This document shows, one piece after another, positions 1 through 9,366 of a DNA stretch of 64,000 bases. The notes beneath the pieces are model-generated. The model was not told where the DNA came from, did no database searches, and saw nothing but the letters and a program-made list of their open reading frames with translations. Origin of the DNA: Asticcacaulis machinosus. GTDB taxonomy: Bacteria > Pseudomonadota > Alphaproteobacteria > Caulobacterales > Caulobacteraceae. The stretch spans positions 124,001 through 188,000 of the forward strand of contig NZ_JAQQKV010000004.1 of assembly GCF_028550435.1 (NCBI RefSeq). The letters are read 5' to 3'. Within the stretch, counting starts at the first letter, position 1. Every line of letters begins with the position of its first letter. The translations under genes and the position numbers were made by a program.

Positions 1-15
1 TTTTGGCAAGCGCCA

Positions 16-45
16 TGATCCAGTCAAAACCGCGTGCCGTATCAA
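16..45 (+). promoter_or_regulatory. Candidate autoregulated ECF sigma (RpoE/ChrR-type) promoter
   Basis: TGATCC at 16-21 is followed, after an 18-base spacer, by a TATCAA box at 40-45 preceded by CG. From memory, promoters of the RpoE/ChrR sigma group (ECF11) in Rhodobacter and Caulobacter have a TGATCC -35 element and a CGTAT-like -10 element. The site lies just before the sigma gene, as expected for autoregulation. Transcription would begin near 52, so translation should not start at the upstream codons. This is an inference from motif match only. Confidence 0.5.
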
Positions 46-143
46 CGATCATGAAACACAGCATGTCCGGCCTTCTCGATGAGTGTGATGTCGCAACGGC
101 AGAAGCGTTTGACGTGCGCCCGCTGTCCGGCGCATCATGTGGC

Positions 144-728
144 ATGTCCCATGACGATCTTAAGACCGCCTCGACCGAAGCCCTGATCCTGAAGATCGCC
201 GCCGATCGCGACCGCCACGCCTATGCGCGGCTGTTTTCGCAATTTGCGCCCAAACTCAAGGCCTTCATGATGGGGCGGGGCATGAGCGCCTCTGAGGCCG
301 AGGATCTGGCGCAGGACACGCTTTTGAATGTCTGGCGCAAGGCCCATTATTTCGACCCCAACAAAGCGCAAGCCTCGACCTGGATCTATGCCATTGCCCG
401 CAATCTGCGCATCGATAACCTGCGCAAGCTTCAGCGCGTCAAGGACCTGCCCGAAGATCTGTGGGCGCCTGAGCCTGACCGTGCCGCCGATGAGGCGGTG
501 ATCACCGCCCAGTCAGTTAAGTCTATGTCCGCACTGATGCGTACCCTGCCGCCGGAACAGATAGACGTTATCCGACTATCCTTTTTTGAAGACCTGTCCC
601 ACGGTGAAATCGCTGCGGCACTTTCGATACCGCTGGGCACCGTCAAATCAAGGCTGCGTCTGGCCATGATGCGCCTCAAAAGCGCTTATGAGGCCTCGGC
701 CGCCAAAGACCCTGTGCTAAGATCATGA
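144..728 (+). CDS. rpoE: ECF RNA polymerase sigma factor, RpoE/ChrR group
   Basis: A group IV (ECF) sigma factor that would direct RNA polymerase to stress promoters when released from its anti-sigma factor. Region 2 is seen around AEDLAQDTLLNVW and STWIYAIARNLRIDNLRK, and the region 4 helix-turn-helix around LSHGEIAAALSIPLGTVKSRL. The stop overlaps the ATG of the following chrR gene by four bases (ATGA), so the two are translationally coupled. The frame is open back to base 3, with candidate starts at 15, 51, 63 and 144. I favour 144 because a likely promoter occupies 16-45 and the protein then has the usual family length (194 aa), but no good ribosome binding site supports any choice. In Rhodobacter and Caulobacter this group answers singlet oxygen. 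Confidence 0.85.
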   Translation: MSHDDLKTASTEALILKIAADRDRHAYARLFSQFAPKLKAFMMGRGMSASEAEDLAQDTLLNVWRKAHYFDPNKAQASTWIYAIARNLRIDNLRKLQRVKDLPEDLWAPEPDRAADEAVITAQSVKSMSALMRTLPPEQIDVIRLSFFEDLSHGEIAAALSIPLGTVKSRLRLAMMRLKSAYEASAAKDPVLRS

Positions 729-1384
729 GTAGCGTAATGCACCACCCCGCCACCGAACTTTTGCTGGATTACCACAACGGGCGTATGCCGCGCGGGCAGA
801 CCCTGACGGTGCGCGCCCATGTCGAGGCCTGCGCCGAGTGTCGGGCGCAATTGCGGCTGTTCGATGTGATCGGGGCCTCGCTTATGGAAGATACGGACGG
901 CGTTGAGATGTCGGCTGATGCACTGGATCTGGCGCTGGCCCGCATTGAGCGTCCTGAAGAGACTGTGCCGCAACCTGTTGCCAAATCCGCAAAGCCCAAG
1001 CCTTATCTGGAGGGGATTGCCCTTCCGGCAGGTCTGACAGCGCAGGATTTCAAGCCGCGTTATTGGGCCGCCCCCGGTGTGTGGATTGCCTCGCTTGCCG
1101 ATGAGCATGACGGTGCCCACACCTATCTGATGGGGGTCAAGGGCGGCATGAACATGCCCGATCATGACCATAAGGGGCTGGAACTGACGGTGGTGCTGAC
1201 CGGACGGTTTTCCGATACCGGCGGGAATTATCTGCCTGGCGATCTGGTGGCGCAGGCCCCCGGCGATATCCATGCGCCGGCCATTGCGAGCGGGCAGGAA
1301 TGTATCTGCCTGATCTCGGCGCTGGCGCCCATCGCGCCGAAAACGCTTTTGGGTAAGCTGCTCAAACCGTTTGCGCGGATTTAA
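725..1384 (+). CDS. chrR: Zinc anti-sigma factor ChrR with C-terminal cupin
   Basis: Cytoplasmic zinc anti-sigma factor partnering the upstream sigma factor. The N-terminal half has the ZAS signature: His6 or His7, then His32, Cys36 and Cys39 in HVEACAEC. The C-terminal cupin keeps the metal ligands His147, His149, Glu153 and His183, each about six residues on from the ligands I recall for Rhodobacter sphaeroides ChrR. In that system the N-terminal domain holds the sigma factor and the cupin is needed for release on singlet oxygen. All key ligands are present, so I expect the same mechanism. The gene overlaps the sigma gene by four bases and is followed three bases later by the DUF2177 gene. 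The 219 aa length is normal. Confidence 0.92.
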   Translation: MSSVMHHPATELLLDYHNGRMPRGQTLTVRAHVEACAECRAQLRLFDVIGASLMEDTDGVEMSADALDLALARIERPEETVPQPVAKSAKPKPYLEGIALPAGLTAQDFKPRYWAAPGVWIASLADEHDGAHTYLMGVKGGMNMPDHDHKGLELTVVLTGRFSDTGGNYLPGDLVAQAPGDIHAPAIASGQECICLISALAPIAPKTLLGKLLKPFARI

Positions 1385-1387
1385 GTC

Positions 1388-1810
1388 ATGGTCAGGTTCG
1401 CCCTCAGCTACGGCGCGGTGTTTATCATCTTTGCGGTGCTGGATTTCCTGTGGCTGTCGAACATGGCGGGCCGGATTTACCGCCCGATGATGGGCGACCT
1501 GCTGCTTGAAAAGTTCAATGTGCCGCCTGCGGTGCTATTTTATATTTTGTATGTCTTTGGCCTGACGTGGTTTGCCGTTTATCCGGCAGTGAGTGGTCAG
1601 CTCAACCCCTACAATCTGTCACCGCTGATGTCGGCGGTGGCAGGTGGTTTTGTGGTCGGGCTGATCGGCTATGGCACCTATAATCTGACCGCACTGGCGG
1701 TGGTCAGGAACTGGTCGGCGCCTTTGTCATACATCGACATAGGGTGGGGGGCTATCGCCAGTGCGGTAGCATCCGGCATCGCTTTTTTGTGTCTTCGTCT
1801 CCTGAAATAA
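1388..1810 (+). CDS. DUF2177 family membrane protein
   Basis: Small integral membrane protein of 140 aa with four predicted hydrophobic segments (about residues 5-25, 48-68, 78-100 and 115-138) and the family-typical start FxxLDFLWLSNMAG. DUF2177 has no established biochemical role. It sits three bases after chrR and 39 bases before cfa, so it is probably co-transcribed with the sigma/anti-sigma pair. Co-occurrence with photooxidative-stress sigma factors suggests a membrane-protective task, but that is inference. ATG start at 1388, right after the chrR stop. Confidence 0.85.
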   Translation: MVRFALSYGAVFIIFAVLDFLWLSNMAGRIYRPMMGDLLLEKFNVPPAVLFYILYVFGLTWFAVYPAVSGQLNPYNLSPLMSAVAGGFVVGLIGYGTYNLTALAVVRNWSAPLSYIDIGWGAIASAVASGIAFLCLRLLK

Positions 1811-1849
1811 TCTATATTTGCCTCATACATAGAGGAAGGGTGCTTAAGT

Positions 1850-3088
1850 ATGCTTACGTCACCGGTCAGTCACTCTGCGTCCGAAACCAGCCTGAAGCCG
1901 GTGGATTTATCTTACCTTCCGGCAGCGTTTCGCAAAAGCCTGAACATCCTTAACCGCAACTGGCGCAAAGGTCAGTTGGACATTGTCTTTCCGAACGGGG
2001 CGGTGTGGCCGCTAAAAGGGACGGAGGAGGGGCCGACGGCACGGCTTGAGGTCAAAAACCCGCGCTTTATCCGCCGGGTGATGGCGTCGGGCGACATCGG
2101 TTTCTGCGACGGTTACCGCGAAGGGGAGTGGGATACGCCCGATCTGGCTGCCCTTCTGACCGTCCTTAGTTACAATCTCGATAAACTTAAGATCCTGCTG
2201 GTTGGCAATCCCCTGGTGCGGGTCTTTAACAATATTCTTCACACCTTTAATAAAAACACCAAATCGGGCTCCAAGCGCAATATCTTTGCCCACTACGATC
2301 TCGGCAATGATTTTTATGGTCAGTGGCTGGATAAGACCATGACCTATTCATCGGCCCTGTTTGAGGCGGAAACCGACCTCGAATCGGCCCAAACGGCCAA
2401 ATATGCGGCTCTGGCTAAACTGGTCGATCTCAAACCCGGCCAGCATGTGCTCGAAATCGGCTGCGGCTGGGGGGGATTTGCCCAATATGCCGCCCAGACT
2501 ATCGGTGCCAAGGTGACGTGTCTGACCATTTCACCAGCACAAGCCGACTATGCCACCGCGCGCATGAAGCGCCACGGGCTTGATAATCTTGTGGATATCC
2601 GTCTGATGGATTACCGCGATGTCGAGGGTGAGTTTGATGCCATTGTCTCTATTGAGATGTTTGAGGCGGTCGGCGAGGCCTATTGGGACGCCTATTTCAA
2701 TCAGGTCAAGGCACGCCTCAAACCCGGCGGCAAGGCGGGGCTTCAGATCATTACCATCCGCGATGACCTGTTTGATGAATACCGTCAGCGTTCGGATTTT
2801 ATCCAGAAATACATCTTCCCCGGCGGCATGCTGCCAAGCCTTGCCAGACTTAAATCTCAGGCCGCACGGGTAGGGCTGGCGCCGCTTAAAACCTATGGGT
2901 TTGCCCTGGACTATGCCCAGACGCTCAAACTGTGGGCCCAGCGGTTTGAGGCGGCATGGAAGGCCGGCCACATCCGCGGCTTTGACGGTCCGTTCCGTAA
3001 GCTGTGGCTGTTTTATCTGGCCTATTGCGAAGCTGGTTTTCGCACTGGCCGCACCGATGTCATCCACTTCGGCCTGCAAAGACCCTGA
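1850..3088 (+). CDS. cfa: Cyclopropane-fatty-acyl-phospholipid synthase
   Basis: Transfers a methylene group from S-adenosylmethionine to double bonds of phospholipid acyl chains, protecting membranes from oxidative and acid stress. The 412 aa protein has the SAM-binding motif VLEIGCGWGGFA at about residues 200-211, preceded by FAHYDLGNDFYGQWLD, which is diagnostic of the CFA/mycolic acid synthase family, and ends in the usual FRTGRTDVIHFGLQ. The ATG at 1850 follows a purine-rich GAGGAAGG about ten bases upstream. A CFA synthase next to an RpoE-ChrR pair is a known target arrangement in alphaproteobacteria, so membrane modification is the likely output of this stress operon. Confidence 0.93.
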   Translation: MLTSPVSHSASETSLKPVDLSYLPAAFRKSLNILNRNWRKGQLDIVFPNGAVWPLKGTEEGPTARLEVKNPRFIRRVMASGDIGFCDGYREGEWDTPDLAALLTVLSYNLDKLKILLVGNPLVRVFNNILHTFNKNTKSGSKRNIFAHYDLGNDFYGQWLDKTMTYSSALFEAETDLESAQTAKYAALAKLVDLKPGQHVLEIGCGWGGFAQYAAQTIGAKVTCLTISPAQADYATARMKRHGLDNLVDIRLMDYRDVEGEFDAIVSIEMFEAVGEAYWDAYFNQVKARLKPGGKAGLQIITIRDDLFDEYRQRSDFIQKYIFPGGMLPSLARLKSQAARVGLAPLKTYGFALDYAQTLKLWAQRFEAAWKAGHIRGFDGPFRKLWLFYLAYCEAGFRTGRTDVIHFGLQRP

Positions 3089-3171
3089 GCGCACACTCAA
3101 AAGAGCCTTGTCTTGACTCACCGGTCAGGTTACGACCTTAGATCGTAGTCAATAAGCAGCGGGGCTCGTTC

Positions 3172-3828
3172 ATGGTGGTTTCGGCATTCAGCCCGCAATC
3201 CGCTGATTCCCGCGCCGGGGGGCAGGTGAAGGTAGCCGACGCCACATTACGCCAGAAGCGCGGCGCCATTACGCTGGTGCGTCACGGTGAACCGGCCTTG
3301 TCGCGCCGCGTGAAGCTGACCGCCAAAGGCTATGGCGAATGGTGGGCGCGCTATGAGGTGGGCGGCCTGCTGGAAGGCCAGCAACCGCCGCAGGTGCTTA
3401 AGGACTATATTGCCCGCGCCCGGCACCTGTTGTCATCGACCCGTCAGAGAGCGCTTGAGACCGCCCGCATGGCCTGCGGGGAGCGTCCGTTTGAGCCCTA
3501 TGACCTGTTTATCGAGGCGCCCCTGCCGCCGCCGGATTTTCCCGACAGCCTGACCTTTAGCCCCAAGCACTGGGGGGCGATCTCGCGCTTCTGGTGGTGG
3601 GCGTTCAATAATCACAAGGGGCAGGAGACCCGCCGTGAGGCTGAGGCCCGCGCGCGCAAGGCCGCCGATTTCCTGCTGGAACGCGCCAAGAGCGGCGATG
3701 AGGTCGTGCTCATGGCCCACGGCTATTTCAACTATATGATCTCACGCGAACTTAAGCGGTCGGGATATATCAAGACCCATGAGCAGGGCTTCAAATACTG
3801 GGGTTGCCGCCGCTATGAGGCGCTCTGA
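3172..3828 (+). CDS. Histidine phosphatase family protein
   Basis: A 218 aa protein of the phosphoglycerate-mutase-like histidine phosphatase superfamily. The catalytic RHG motif is in ITLVRHGEPALSRR near residue 37, the second arginine in SSTRQRALETA, and the second catalytic histidine in LMAHGYFNYM near residue 184. The substrate cannot be told from sequence. The insert rich in Trp, Phe and Pro (PKHWGAISRFWWWAFNN) is unlike generic SixA or CobC enzymes. A separate transcription unit after cfa is likely (83-base gap). The start at 3172 is an ATG, but the residues before about 25 look poorly conserved, so a later start is possible. Confidence 0.8.
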   Translation: MVVSAFSPQSADSRAGGQVKVADATLRQKRGAITLVRHGEPALSRRVKLTAKGYGEWWARYEVGGLLEGQQPPQVLKDYIARARHLLSSTRQRALETARMACGERPFEPYDLFIEAPLPPPDFPDSLTFSPKHWGAISRFWWWAFNNHKGQETRREAEARARKAADFLLERAKSGDEVVLMAHGYFNYMISRELKRSGYIKTHEQGFKYWGCRRYEAL

Positions 3829-3913
3829 TCAGCCTCTATGGGGTTGATATGCTGAAATTTAGGGCTTAAAGCCTTTATAGAATTATCGTTCTAAGAGAAT
3901 TATTTTCAGTACC

Positions 3914-4162
3914 ATGACCGACGCTTCTCCCGACATTTCCACCCTGTCCTTTGAGGAGGCTCTGAGCCAGCTTGAAAAAGTGGTTCAGAAGCTGGAATCG
4001 GGGGCCGCGCCGCTGGAAGAATCGCTTAAGCTTTACACCTACGGGGCCGAACTTAAGGCGCACTGTGAAAAGCGTCTTGAGGATGCGCGGCTTCAGGTCG
4101 AAAAAATATCGCTGTCCAAGACCGGACAGGTCGAAGGGGTTGCCCCCGCTGAGTTTAATTAA
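3914..4162 (+). CDS. xseB: Exodeoxyribonuclease VII small subunit
   Basis: The small subunit of exonuclease VII, which degrades single-stranded DNA with the large subunit XseA (not in this window). The 82 aa length and the helical core LSFEEALSQLEKVVQKLESG...LEESLKLY are typical. It is followed by ispA and dxs in the order xseB-ispA-dxs, the same arrangement as in Escherichia coli and many proteobacteria. ATG start at 3914. Confidence 0.95.
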   Translation: MTDASPDISTLSFEEALSQLEKVVQKLESGAAPLEESLKLYTYGAELKAHCEKRLEDARLQVEKISLSKTGQVEGVAPAEFN

Positions 4163-4224
4163 TCGCAAACAAAGTTTTTGGCGCGGTGATGTGCCGTAAC
4201 CTTCAGATCCGAAAGACTTAAGCC

Positions 4225-5136
4225 TTGACCCTGATCGCCGCCAATTCCGACCTTCCCCCCTTGGGTCAGCGTATGCAGGAGACGGCGGATCTGGTGACGA
4301 TGGCGCTGGATGAATTGCTGCCGCGCGCCGACGGGCCGGAACAGCGCCTGACCGAGGCCATGCGCTATGCGGCCCTGGGGCCGGGTAAGCGTCTGCGGCC
4401 GTTCTTTGCGCTGGAAACCGGTCGTCTGTTCGATGTCGATGAGCGCTCAGTGTTGCGGGCGGCCTGTGCGCTGGAGTGCATTCATGCCTACAGCCTGATC
4501 CATGACGATCTGCCGTGCATGGATGATGACGATATTCGCCGCGGGCAACTGACCGTCCACCGCGCCTATGACGAAGCCACCGCTGTTCTGGCCGGTGATG
4601 CCCTGCAAAGCGTGGCTTTTGAAATCATGGCCTCCGAAGATACCCACGAAGACCCGCTGGTGCGGTGTGATCTGGTGGCGCGTCTGGCGCAGGCATCAGG
4701 CGCGCAGGGCATGGCCGGCGGTCAGATGATCGATCTGATCGGGGTGTCGGATGATCTGGGCGGGGTGGCGCGCATGCAGCGCCTGAAAACCGGCGCCCTG
4801 ATTGTGTTTGCCTTTGAAATTCCGCTGATCATTGCCGATGCCGGTGACCGCGAATCCCATGCACTTACTCACTTTGCGCAGGATCTTGGGCTGGCCTATC
4901 AGATTGCCGATGACCTGCTGGACGTGGAGGGCGATCCCGACCTGTTGGGCAAAGCGACTGGCGGCAAGGATGCGGCCAAGGGCAAGACCAATTTCGTCAC
5001 CCTGCTGGGCGTCGAAGAATCCAAGGCGCGGGTTAAAATTCTGGCCGATCAGGCCAAGGCGCGGCTCGACATGTTTGGATCGGATGCGCGGTTTTTACGC
5101 GAAAGCGTCGATTTCGTGCTCAATCGCCAAACCTGA
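4225..5136 (+). CDS. ispA: Short-chain polyprenyl diphosphate synthase (farnesyl type)
   Basis: Condenses isopentenyl diphosphate with allylic diphosphates to make farnesyl (or geranylgeranyl) diphosphate. The first aspartate-rich motif is [10 protein letters not shown] (the xxCMDD pattern of bacterial farnesyl diphosphate synthases) and the second is DDLLD. The 303 aa length fits. The start is TTG at 4225; no ATG is available near the conserved N-terminus. Lying between xseB and dxs, it belongs to the isoprenoid precursor cluster. Product length (C15 or C20) cannot be settled by eye. Confidence 0.92.
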   Translation: MTLIAANSDLPPLGQRMQETADLVTMALDELLPRADGPEQRLTEAMRYAALGPGKRLRPFFALETGRLFDVDERSVLRAACALECIHAYSLIHDDLPCMDDDDIRRGQLTVHRAYDEATAVLAGDALQSVAFEIMASEDTHEDPLVRCDLVARLAQASGAQGMAGGQMIDLIGVSDDLGGVARMQRLKTGALIVFAFEIPLIIADAGDRESHALTHFAQDLGLAYQIADDLLDVEGDPDLLGKATGGKDAAKGKTNFVTLLGVEESKARVKILADQAKARLDMFGSDARFLRESVDFVLNRQT

Positions 5137-5214
5137 AGTAACCGTCTGACGCCGGTAAAAAGGCGATAATTTAGTTATTTCAAAGCGATTCAAAAATCTA
5201 TATCTTTACGCGTA

Positions 5215-7140
5215 ATGAATATGCCGTCTGTAACGCCCGTCCTCGACACCCTGACATCGCCTGAGCGCATAAGGTCCCTGAGCTTTCACGACCTTAGGGC
5301 CCTTGCCGACGAAGTGCGCCTTGAAACCATCGATGTGGTGTCAAAAACCGGCGGCCATCTGGGCTCGGCGCTGGGTGTGGTCGAACTGACGGTGGCGCTG
5401 CATCATGTCTTTGAAACCCCGAAAGATATTCTGATCTGGGATGTGGGCCATCAGACCTATCCGCATAAGCTTCTGACCGGACGGCGCGACCGTATCCGAT
5501 CTTTACGTCAGGGCGGTGGACTGTCGGGCTTCACCAAACGGTCTGAGAGTGAATATGATCCGTTTGGCGCAGCCCATGCGGCCACATCCATTTCGGCGGC
5601 TCTGGGGTTCTGCGCCGCCCGCGACCTGCAGGGCAAGGACAACCGTGTCATCGCTGTGATCGGTGACGGCTCGATGTCGGCGGGCATGGCCTATGAAGCC
5701 ATGAATAATGCCGCCGAAACCACCAAAAGCCTGACCGTCATCCTCAACGACAATGATATGTCGATTGCCCCGCCGGTCGGCGGCATGAGCGCGTACCTGG
5801 CCAATCTCGTCTCCGGCGGGGCCTATCAGTCGTTCCGTAAGTTCGGCAAATCGGTCGCTGAGCGCCTGCCGCGCCCATTATTTGAGGCCGCGCGCAAGGC
5901 CGAAGAATTTACCCGCGGCATGGTCACCGGCGGGACATTTTTCGAGGAACTGGGCTTTTACTACGTTGGTCCGATCGACGGCCACAATATGGAGCACCTT
6001 TTGGCTGTGCTCAAAAAGGCTCATTCGATCACGGATCGGCCGGTGTTGGTCCATGTGGTGACGCAAAAGGGCAAGGGCTATGTCCACGCCGAAAGCGCTG
6101 CCGACAAATATCACGGCGTCGCCAAGTTCGATGTCGTCACGGGTGAGCAGTCAAAGCCTAAGGCCAATGCCCCAAGCTTCACCGATGTCTTTGCCTCGGA
6201 ACTGATCAAGCGCGCCCATATCGACCCGAAAATCGTCGGTATCACCGCCGCCATGCCTTCGGGTACGGGCCTTGACCGGTTTGCCGAGATTTTTCCGGCG
6301 CGTACCTTTGATGTCGGCATTGCCGAACAGCATGCCGTGACCTTTGCCGCAGGTTTAGCGGCTGATGGCATGAAGCCGTTCTGCGCCATCTATTCGACCT
6401 TTTTGCAGCGCGGTTATGATCAGGTCGCCCACGATGTCGCCTTGCAGGATCTGCCGGTGCGCTTTGCCATTGATCGGGCCGGACTGGTCGGCGCTGATGG
6501 CGCAACCCACGCCGGCACGTTTGATATCGGCTATCTGGGCGCACTTCCCGGCATGGTCTTGATGGCCGCGTCTGATGAGGCGGAGCTTGCCGCCATGATT
6601 GCCACCGCCACCGCCTATGATGACGGCCCCTCGGCGTTCAGATATCCGCGCGGCGAAGGCACGGGGGCGGTGATCCCTGAACTGGCTGAAGCCCTTGAGA
6701 TCGGCAAAGGCCGGATTGTGCGCGAAGGCTCAAAAGTCGCCATACTGTCGCTGGGCGCGCGCCTGAGTGAAGCGCTCAAAGCCGCCGACATTCTGGCCGC
6801 CAAAGGCCTATCCACGACCGTGGCCGATGCCCGTTTCGCCAAGCCGCTCGACAAAGACCTGATCCGACAACTGGCTAAACATCATGAATGTCTGATTACC
6901 GTCGAAGAAGGCGCGATGGGTGGCTTCGGCGCGTTTGTGCTGCATTTTCTGGCCGAAGAAGGCGCGCTGGATGGCGGCCTGAAAATCCGCACCCTGACCT
7001 TGCCGGATCGGTTCCAGGATCACGATAAGCCCGACGCCATGTACGCAGATGCGGGGTTAGATGCCGAAGGGATCGCCATTGCCGCTTTGCAGGCGCTTGG
7101 GTTCAGCGAGGCTGATATCGTCAAACTGGCTAAGGCCTAA
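5215..7140 (+). CDS. dxs: 1-deoxy-D-xylulose-5-phosphate synthase
   Basis: First enzyme of the non-mevalonate isoprenoid pathway, condensing pyruvate with glyceraldehyde 3-phosphate using thiamine diphosphate. The 641 aa protein has the expected [18 protein letters not shown] start, the thiamine-binding [17 protein letters not shown] segment, the transketolase-like central region with [15 protein letters not shown], and the C-terminal transketolase domain. It lies 78 bases after ispA. ATG codons occur at 5215 and 5221; no strong ribosome binding site separates them. Confidence 0.97.
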   Translation: MNMPSVTPVLDTLTSPERIRSLSFHDLRALADEVRLETIDVVSKTGGHLGSALGVVELTVALHHVFETPKDILIWDVGHQTYPHKLLTGRRDRIRSLRQGGGLSGFTKRSESEYDPFGAAHAATSISAALGFCAARDLQGKDNRVIAVIGDGSMSAGMAYEAMNNAAETTKSLTVILNDNDMSIAPPVGGMSAYLANLVSGGAYQSFRKFGKSVAERLPRPLFEAARKAEEFTRGMVTGGTFFEELGFYYVGPIDGHNMEHLLAVLKKAHSITDRPVLVHVVTQKGKGYVHAESAADKYHGVAKFDVVTGEQSKPKANAPSFTDVFASELIKRAHIDPKIVGITAAMPSGTGLDRFAEIFPARTFDVGIAEQHAVTFAAGLAADGMKPFCAIYSTFLQRGYDQVAHDVALQDLPVRFAIDRAGLVGADGATHAGTFDIGYLGALPGMVLMAASDEAELAAMIATATAYDDGPSAFRYPRGEGTGAVIPELAEALEIGKGRIVREGSKVAILSLGARLSEALKAADILAAKGLSTTVADARFAKPLDKDLIRQLAKHHECLITVEEGAMGGFGAFVLHFLAEEGALDGGLKIRTLTLPDRFQDHDKPDAMYADAGLDAEGIAIAALQALGFSEADIVKLAKA

Positions 7141-7150
7141 AAAACGACGC

Positions 7151-7184
7151 GACAAAAACGGCGCCGGTTAGGGCGCCGCTCTTT
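7151..7184 (-). terminator. Bidirectional intrinsic terminator between dxs and the RcnB-like gene
   Basis: A 7-bp stem CGGCGCC/GGCGCCG (7159-7165 with 7172-7178) with a six-base loop. On the minus strand it is followed by a run of five T, so it should end the RcnB-like transcript. On the plus strand it is followed by CTCTTT, a weaker stop for dxs. Confidence 0.7.
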
Positions 7185-7187
7185 AAG

Positions 7188-7562
7188 TTATCTCGTAATA
7201 ATAATGGTTGCTATAACGCCGGTGGCGGCGGCCGCCAGAACATAGCGGTTGTCGATCTGACGCCATTCATAGCCGCGGGGCGGGGCTTTCAGCTTTTTGT
7301 GCTGGCGGTAATCGACCGCCTTGCCGCGCTGCCAGTCATTATAGGCAACATAGCCGCCTTTCTTGTAGCTCGACTTACTGTGCTTGTGCCAACCCTTGGG
7401 CGGGGTGTTGCGCTCATCGTGCCGGTCATGGCCACGAGCATCTGACTTGTTCGGCCCTTGCTCGTGACGGTCGTCCGGACGCGGTTGGGCCATAGCCGTG
7501 CCAGACAGGGCGGCTGAACTCATCATAATGGCCATCATTGAGGCGGCGAATATCTTCTTCAT
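7188..7562 (-). CDS. RcnB family periplasmic protein
   Basis: A 124 aa secreted protein with a signal peptide (MKKIFAASMMAIMMSSAALSG, cleavage near AMA-QP) and a histidine/aspartate-rich stretch (DDRHEQ, GHDRHDERN) followed by the RcnB-type motif LKAPPRGYEWRQIDNRYVLAA. RcnB proteins are periplasmic; the E. coli member affects nickel/cobalt homeostasis, but most relatives are uncharacterised. No nickel or cobalt exporter is adjacent, so metal binding here is inference from the His/Asp content. ATG preceded by AAGGAGACACGCT, a good ribosome binding site. Confidence 0.85.
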   Translation of the reverse strand: MKKIFAASMMAIMMSSAALSGTAMAQPRPDDRHEQGPNKSDARGHDRHDERNTPPKGWHKHSKSSYKKGGYVAYNDWQRGKAVDYRQHKKLKAPPRGYEWRQIDNRYVLAAAATGVIATIIITR

Positions 7563-7773
7563 AGCGTGTCTCCTTTTTAAGACTGTATTTCGATGTCCTA
7601 AAATGACCCTTGTCCCATGAACGCTATCTGAATGCTCTGGGGTCTTAGTGTGTTGGTTTTGTTTAGAATTTGAAACATTTACTCGCCGAAATCATTCCGT
7701 TAGATACTATCTGCGTTTGACAGCGGCCCATGTCCCGCTAAGGTTAAGGTTTTGGCGCGGTAAGGGGAGACAC

Positions 7774-9360
7774 ATGACCAATAGTGATATGGCGCAACGT
7801 CAGAAGGGCTTTCTGGGGTTTATCGAGCGTTTGGGGAACAAACTGCCCGATCCGGTCATGATCTTTGTCTGGCTGATCCTGGCCCTGATGGTGTTGTCGA
7901 CTATCGGCGCGTATCTGGGATGGTCGGCCTCCATTCCATTTTCGGGCGATAAGGCCCCGCCGTTCTCGACCCTTGAAAACGGGGTAGTGACCTATACCGC
8001 CGACAGCCTGTTCACGCAGGAAAACATTACCCGCCTGCTGGTCGATATGCCAAAGACCCTGACCGGATTTGCCCCGCTGGGGGTTGTTCTGGTGGTCATG
8101 TACGGGGCGGCGGTGGCGGAGCGCACGGGGATGTTCAGCGCGCTGATCCGCTCATCCTTACGCAACGCCCCAAAAGCTATCCTGACGCCGTGCGTGGCGG
8201 TGATTGGTATGTTGTCGCACCATGCCTCTGATACCGGATATGTGGTGTTTATCCCGCTGGCAGCCCTGATCTATGCCTCGGTCGGGCGGCACCCGCTGGT
8301 CGGGGTGGCGGCAGCCTTTGCGGCGGTATCGGGTGGCTATGCCGGTAATATCACGCCGGGTCAGATCGATGTGCTGCTGTTTGGCTTTACGCAGGAAGCG
8401 GCCCGTATTATCGATCCCGAATGGACCATGAACCCGATCGGTAACTGGTGGTTTATCGTAGCGATTGTGTTCCTGTTTACCCCCATCGTCTGGTTCATTA
8501 CCGACGTGATCGTTGAGCCGCGTCTGGGCAAATGGGGTGGCACCAAGGATACCGAAATTGCCGCTGAACTGGCTAAATCCGAAGTCACCGAAGCCGAAAA
8601 GAAGGGACTGAAGGCCGCCGGTATCGCCGCCCTGATCGTGATTGGCCTGTTTGCCGCTCTGGCGCTCTGGCCCGGCTATACGCCGCTGATTGATGAAACA
8701 AAGACCGGCCCCGCCCAGCTTCAGCCGTTCTATTCGGCGCTTATCCCCGGCTTTTTCCTGCTGTTTCTGGCGACCGGCATATCGTTTGGCATCAAGGCCG
8801 GCACTGTCAAATCCGACAATGACGTGGTGCGAATGATGGGGGAGGGGATACGCTCTATGGCCCCCTATATCGTGTTTGCGTTTTTTGCCGCCCATTTTGT
8901 GGCCATGTTCAACTGGTCGGGGCTGGGGCCGATTGCCGCCATCAATGGCGCCGAAGTGCTCAAGAGCTGGGATTTGCCGACGCCGATCCTGCTGGTCAGT
9001 GTGCTGCTGTTTTCATCGGTGCTGGACCTGTTTATCGGTTCGGCCTCGGCCAAGTGGTCGGCTCTGGCCCCCGTTGTGGTGCCCATGTTCATGCTGGTCG
9101 GCATTTCGCCGGAAATGACCACGGCGGCTTACCGGATGGGTGATAGCTATACCAATATCATGACGCCGCTGATGTCCTACTTTCCGCTTATTCTGGCCTT
9201 TTGCCGCCGGTGGGACTCGACCTATGGGGTCGGGTCATTGCTGGCCCTGATGCTGCCCTATGCCCTGTGTTTCATGGTGGCGGGGATATTGATGACTGCC
9301 GGATGGGTGCATTTTGACCTTCCGCTGGGGCCCCATGCGCAGGTGCATTATTCGCGGTAA
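7774..9360 (+). CDS. AbgT family transporter
   Basis: A 528 aa polytopic inner-membrane protein of the AbgT family, whose members import p-aminobenzoyl-glutamate or export sulfonamide antimetabolites. Family features include RLGNKLPDPVMIFVWLI at the N-terminus, GMLSHHASDTGYVVFIPLAALIYASVGRHP, the NITPGQIDVLL loop and a C-terminal SASAKWSALAPVVVPMFMLVG with MGDSYTNIMTPLMSYFPL. The frame is open further upstream, but the ATG at 7774 follows AAGGGGAG with good spacing and begins the conserved sequence, so I chose it. It is followed by a palindromic repeat and a convergent gene. Confidence 0.92.
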   Translation: MTNSDMAQRQKGFLGFIERLGNKLPDPVMIFVWLILALMVLSTIGAYLGWSASIPFSGDKAPPFSTLENGVVTYTADSLFTQENITRLLVDMPKTLTGFAPLGVVLVVMYGAAVAERTGMFSALIRSSLRNAPKAILTPCVAVIGMLSHHASDTGYVVFIPLAALIYASVGRHPLVGVAAAFAAVSGGYAGNITPGQIDVLLFGFTQEAARIIDPEWTMNPIGNWWFIVAIVFLFTPIVWFITDVIVEPRLGKWGGTKDTEIAAELAKSEVTEAEKKGLKAAGIAALIVIGLFAALALWPGYTPLIDETKTGPAQLQPFYSALIPGFFLLFLATGISFGIKAGTVKSDNDVVRMMGEGIRSMAPYIVFAFFAAHFVAMFNWSGLGPIAAINGAEVLKSWDLPTPILLVSVLLFSSVLDLFIGSASAKWSALAPVVVPMFMLVGISPEMTTAAYRMGDSYTNIMTPLMSYFPLILAFCRRWDSTYGVGSLLALMLPYALCFMVAGILMTAGWVHFDLPLGPHAQVHYSR

Positions 9361-9366
9361 ATGACT

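Noticed and set aside
3878-3893. TAGAA-N6-TTCTA inverted repeat before xseB, similar to an Irr/Fur-type box
   Set aside because: Arms are short, the consensus fit is loose and xseB is not an iron-related gene.
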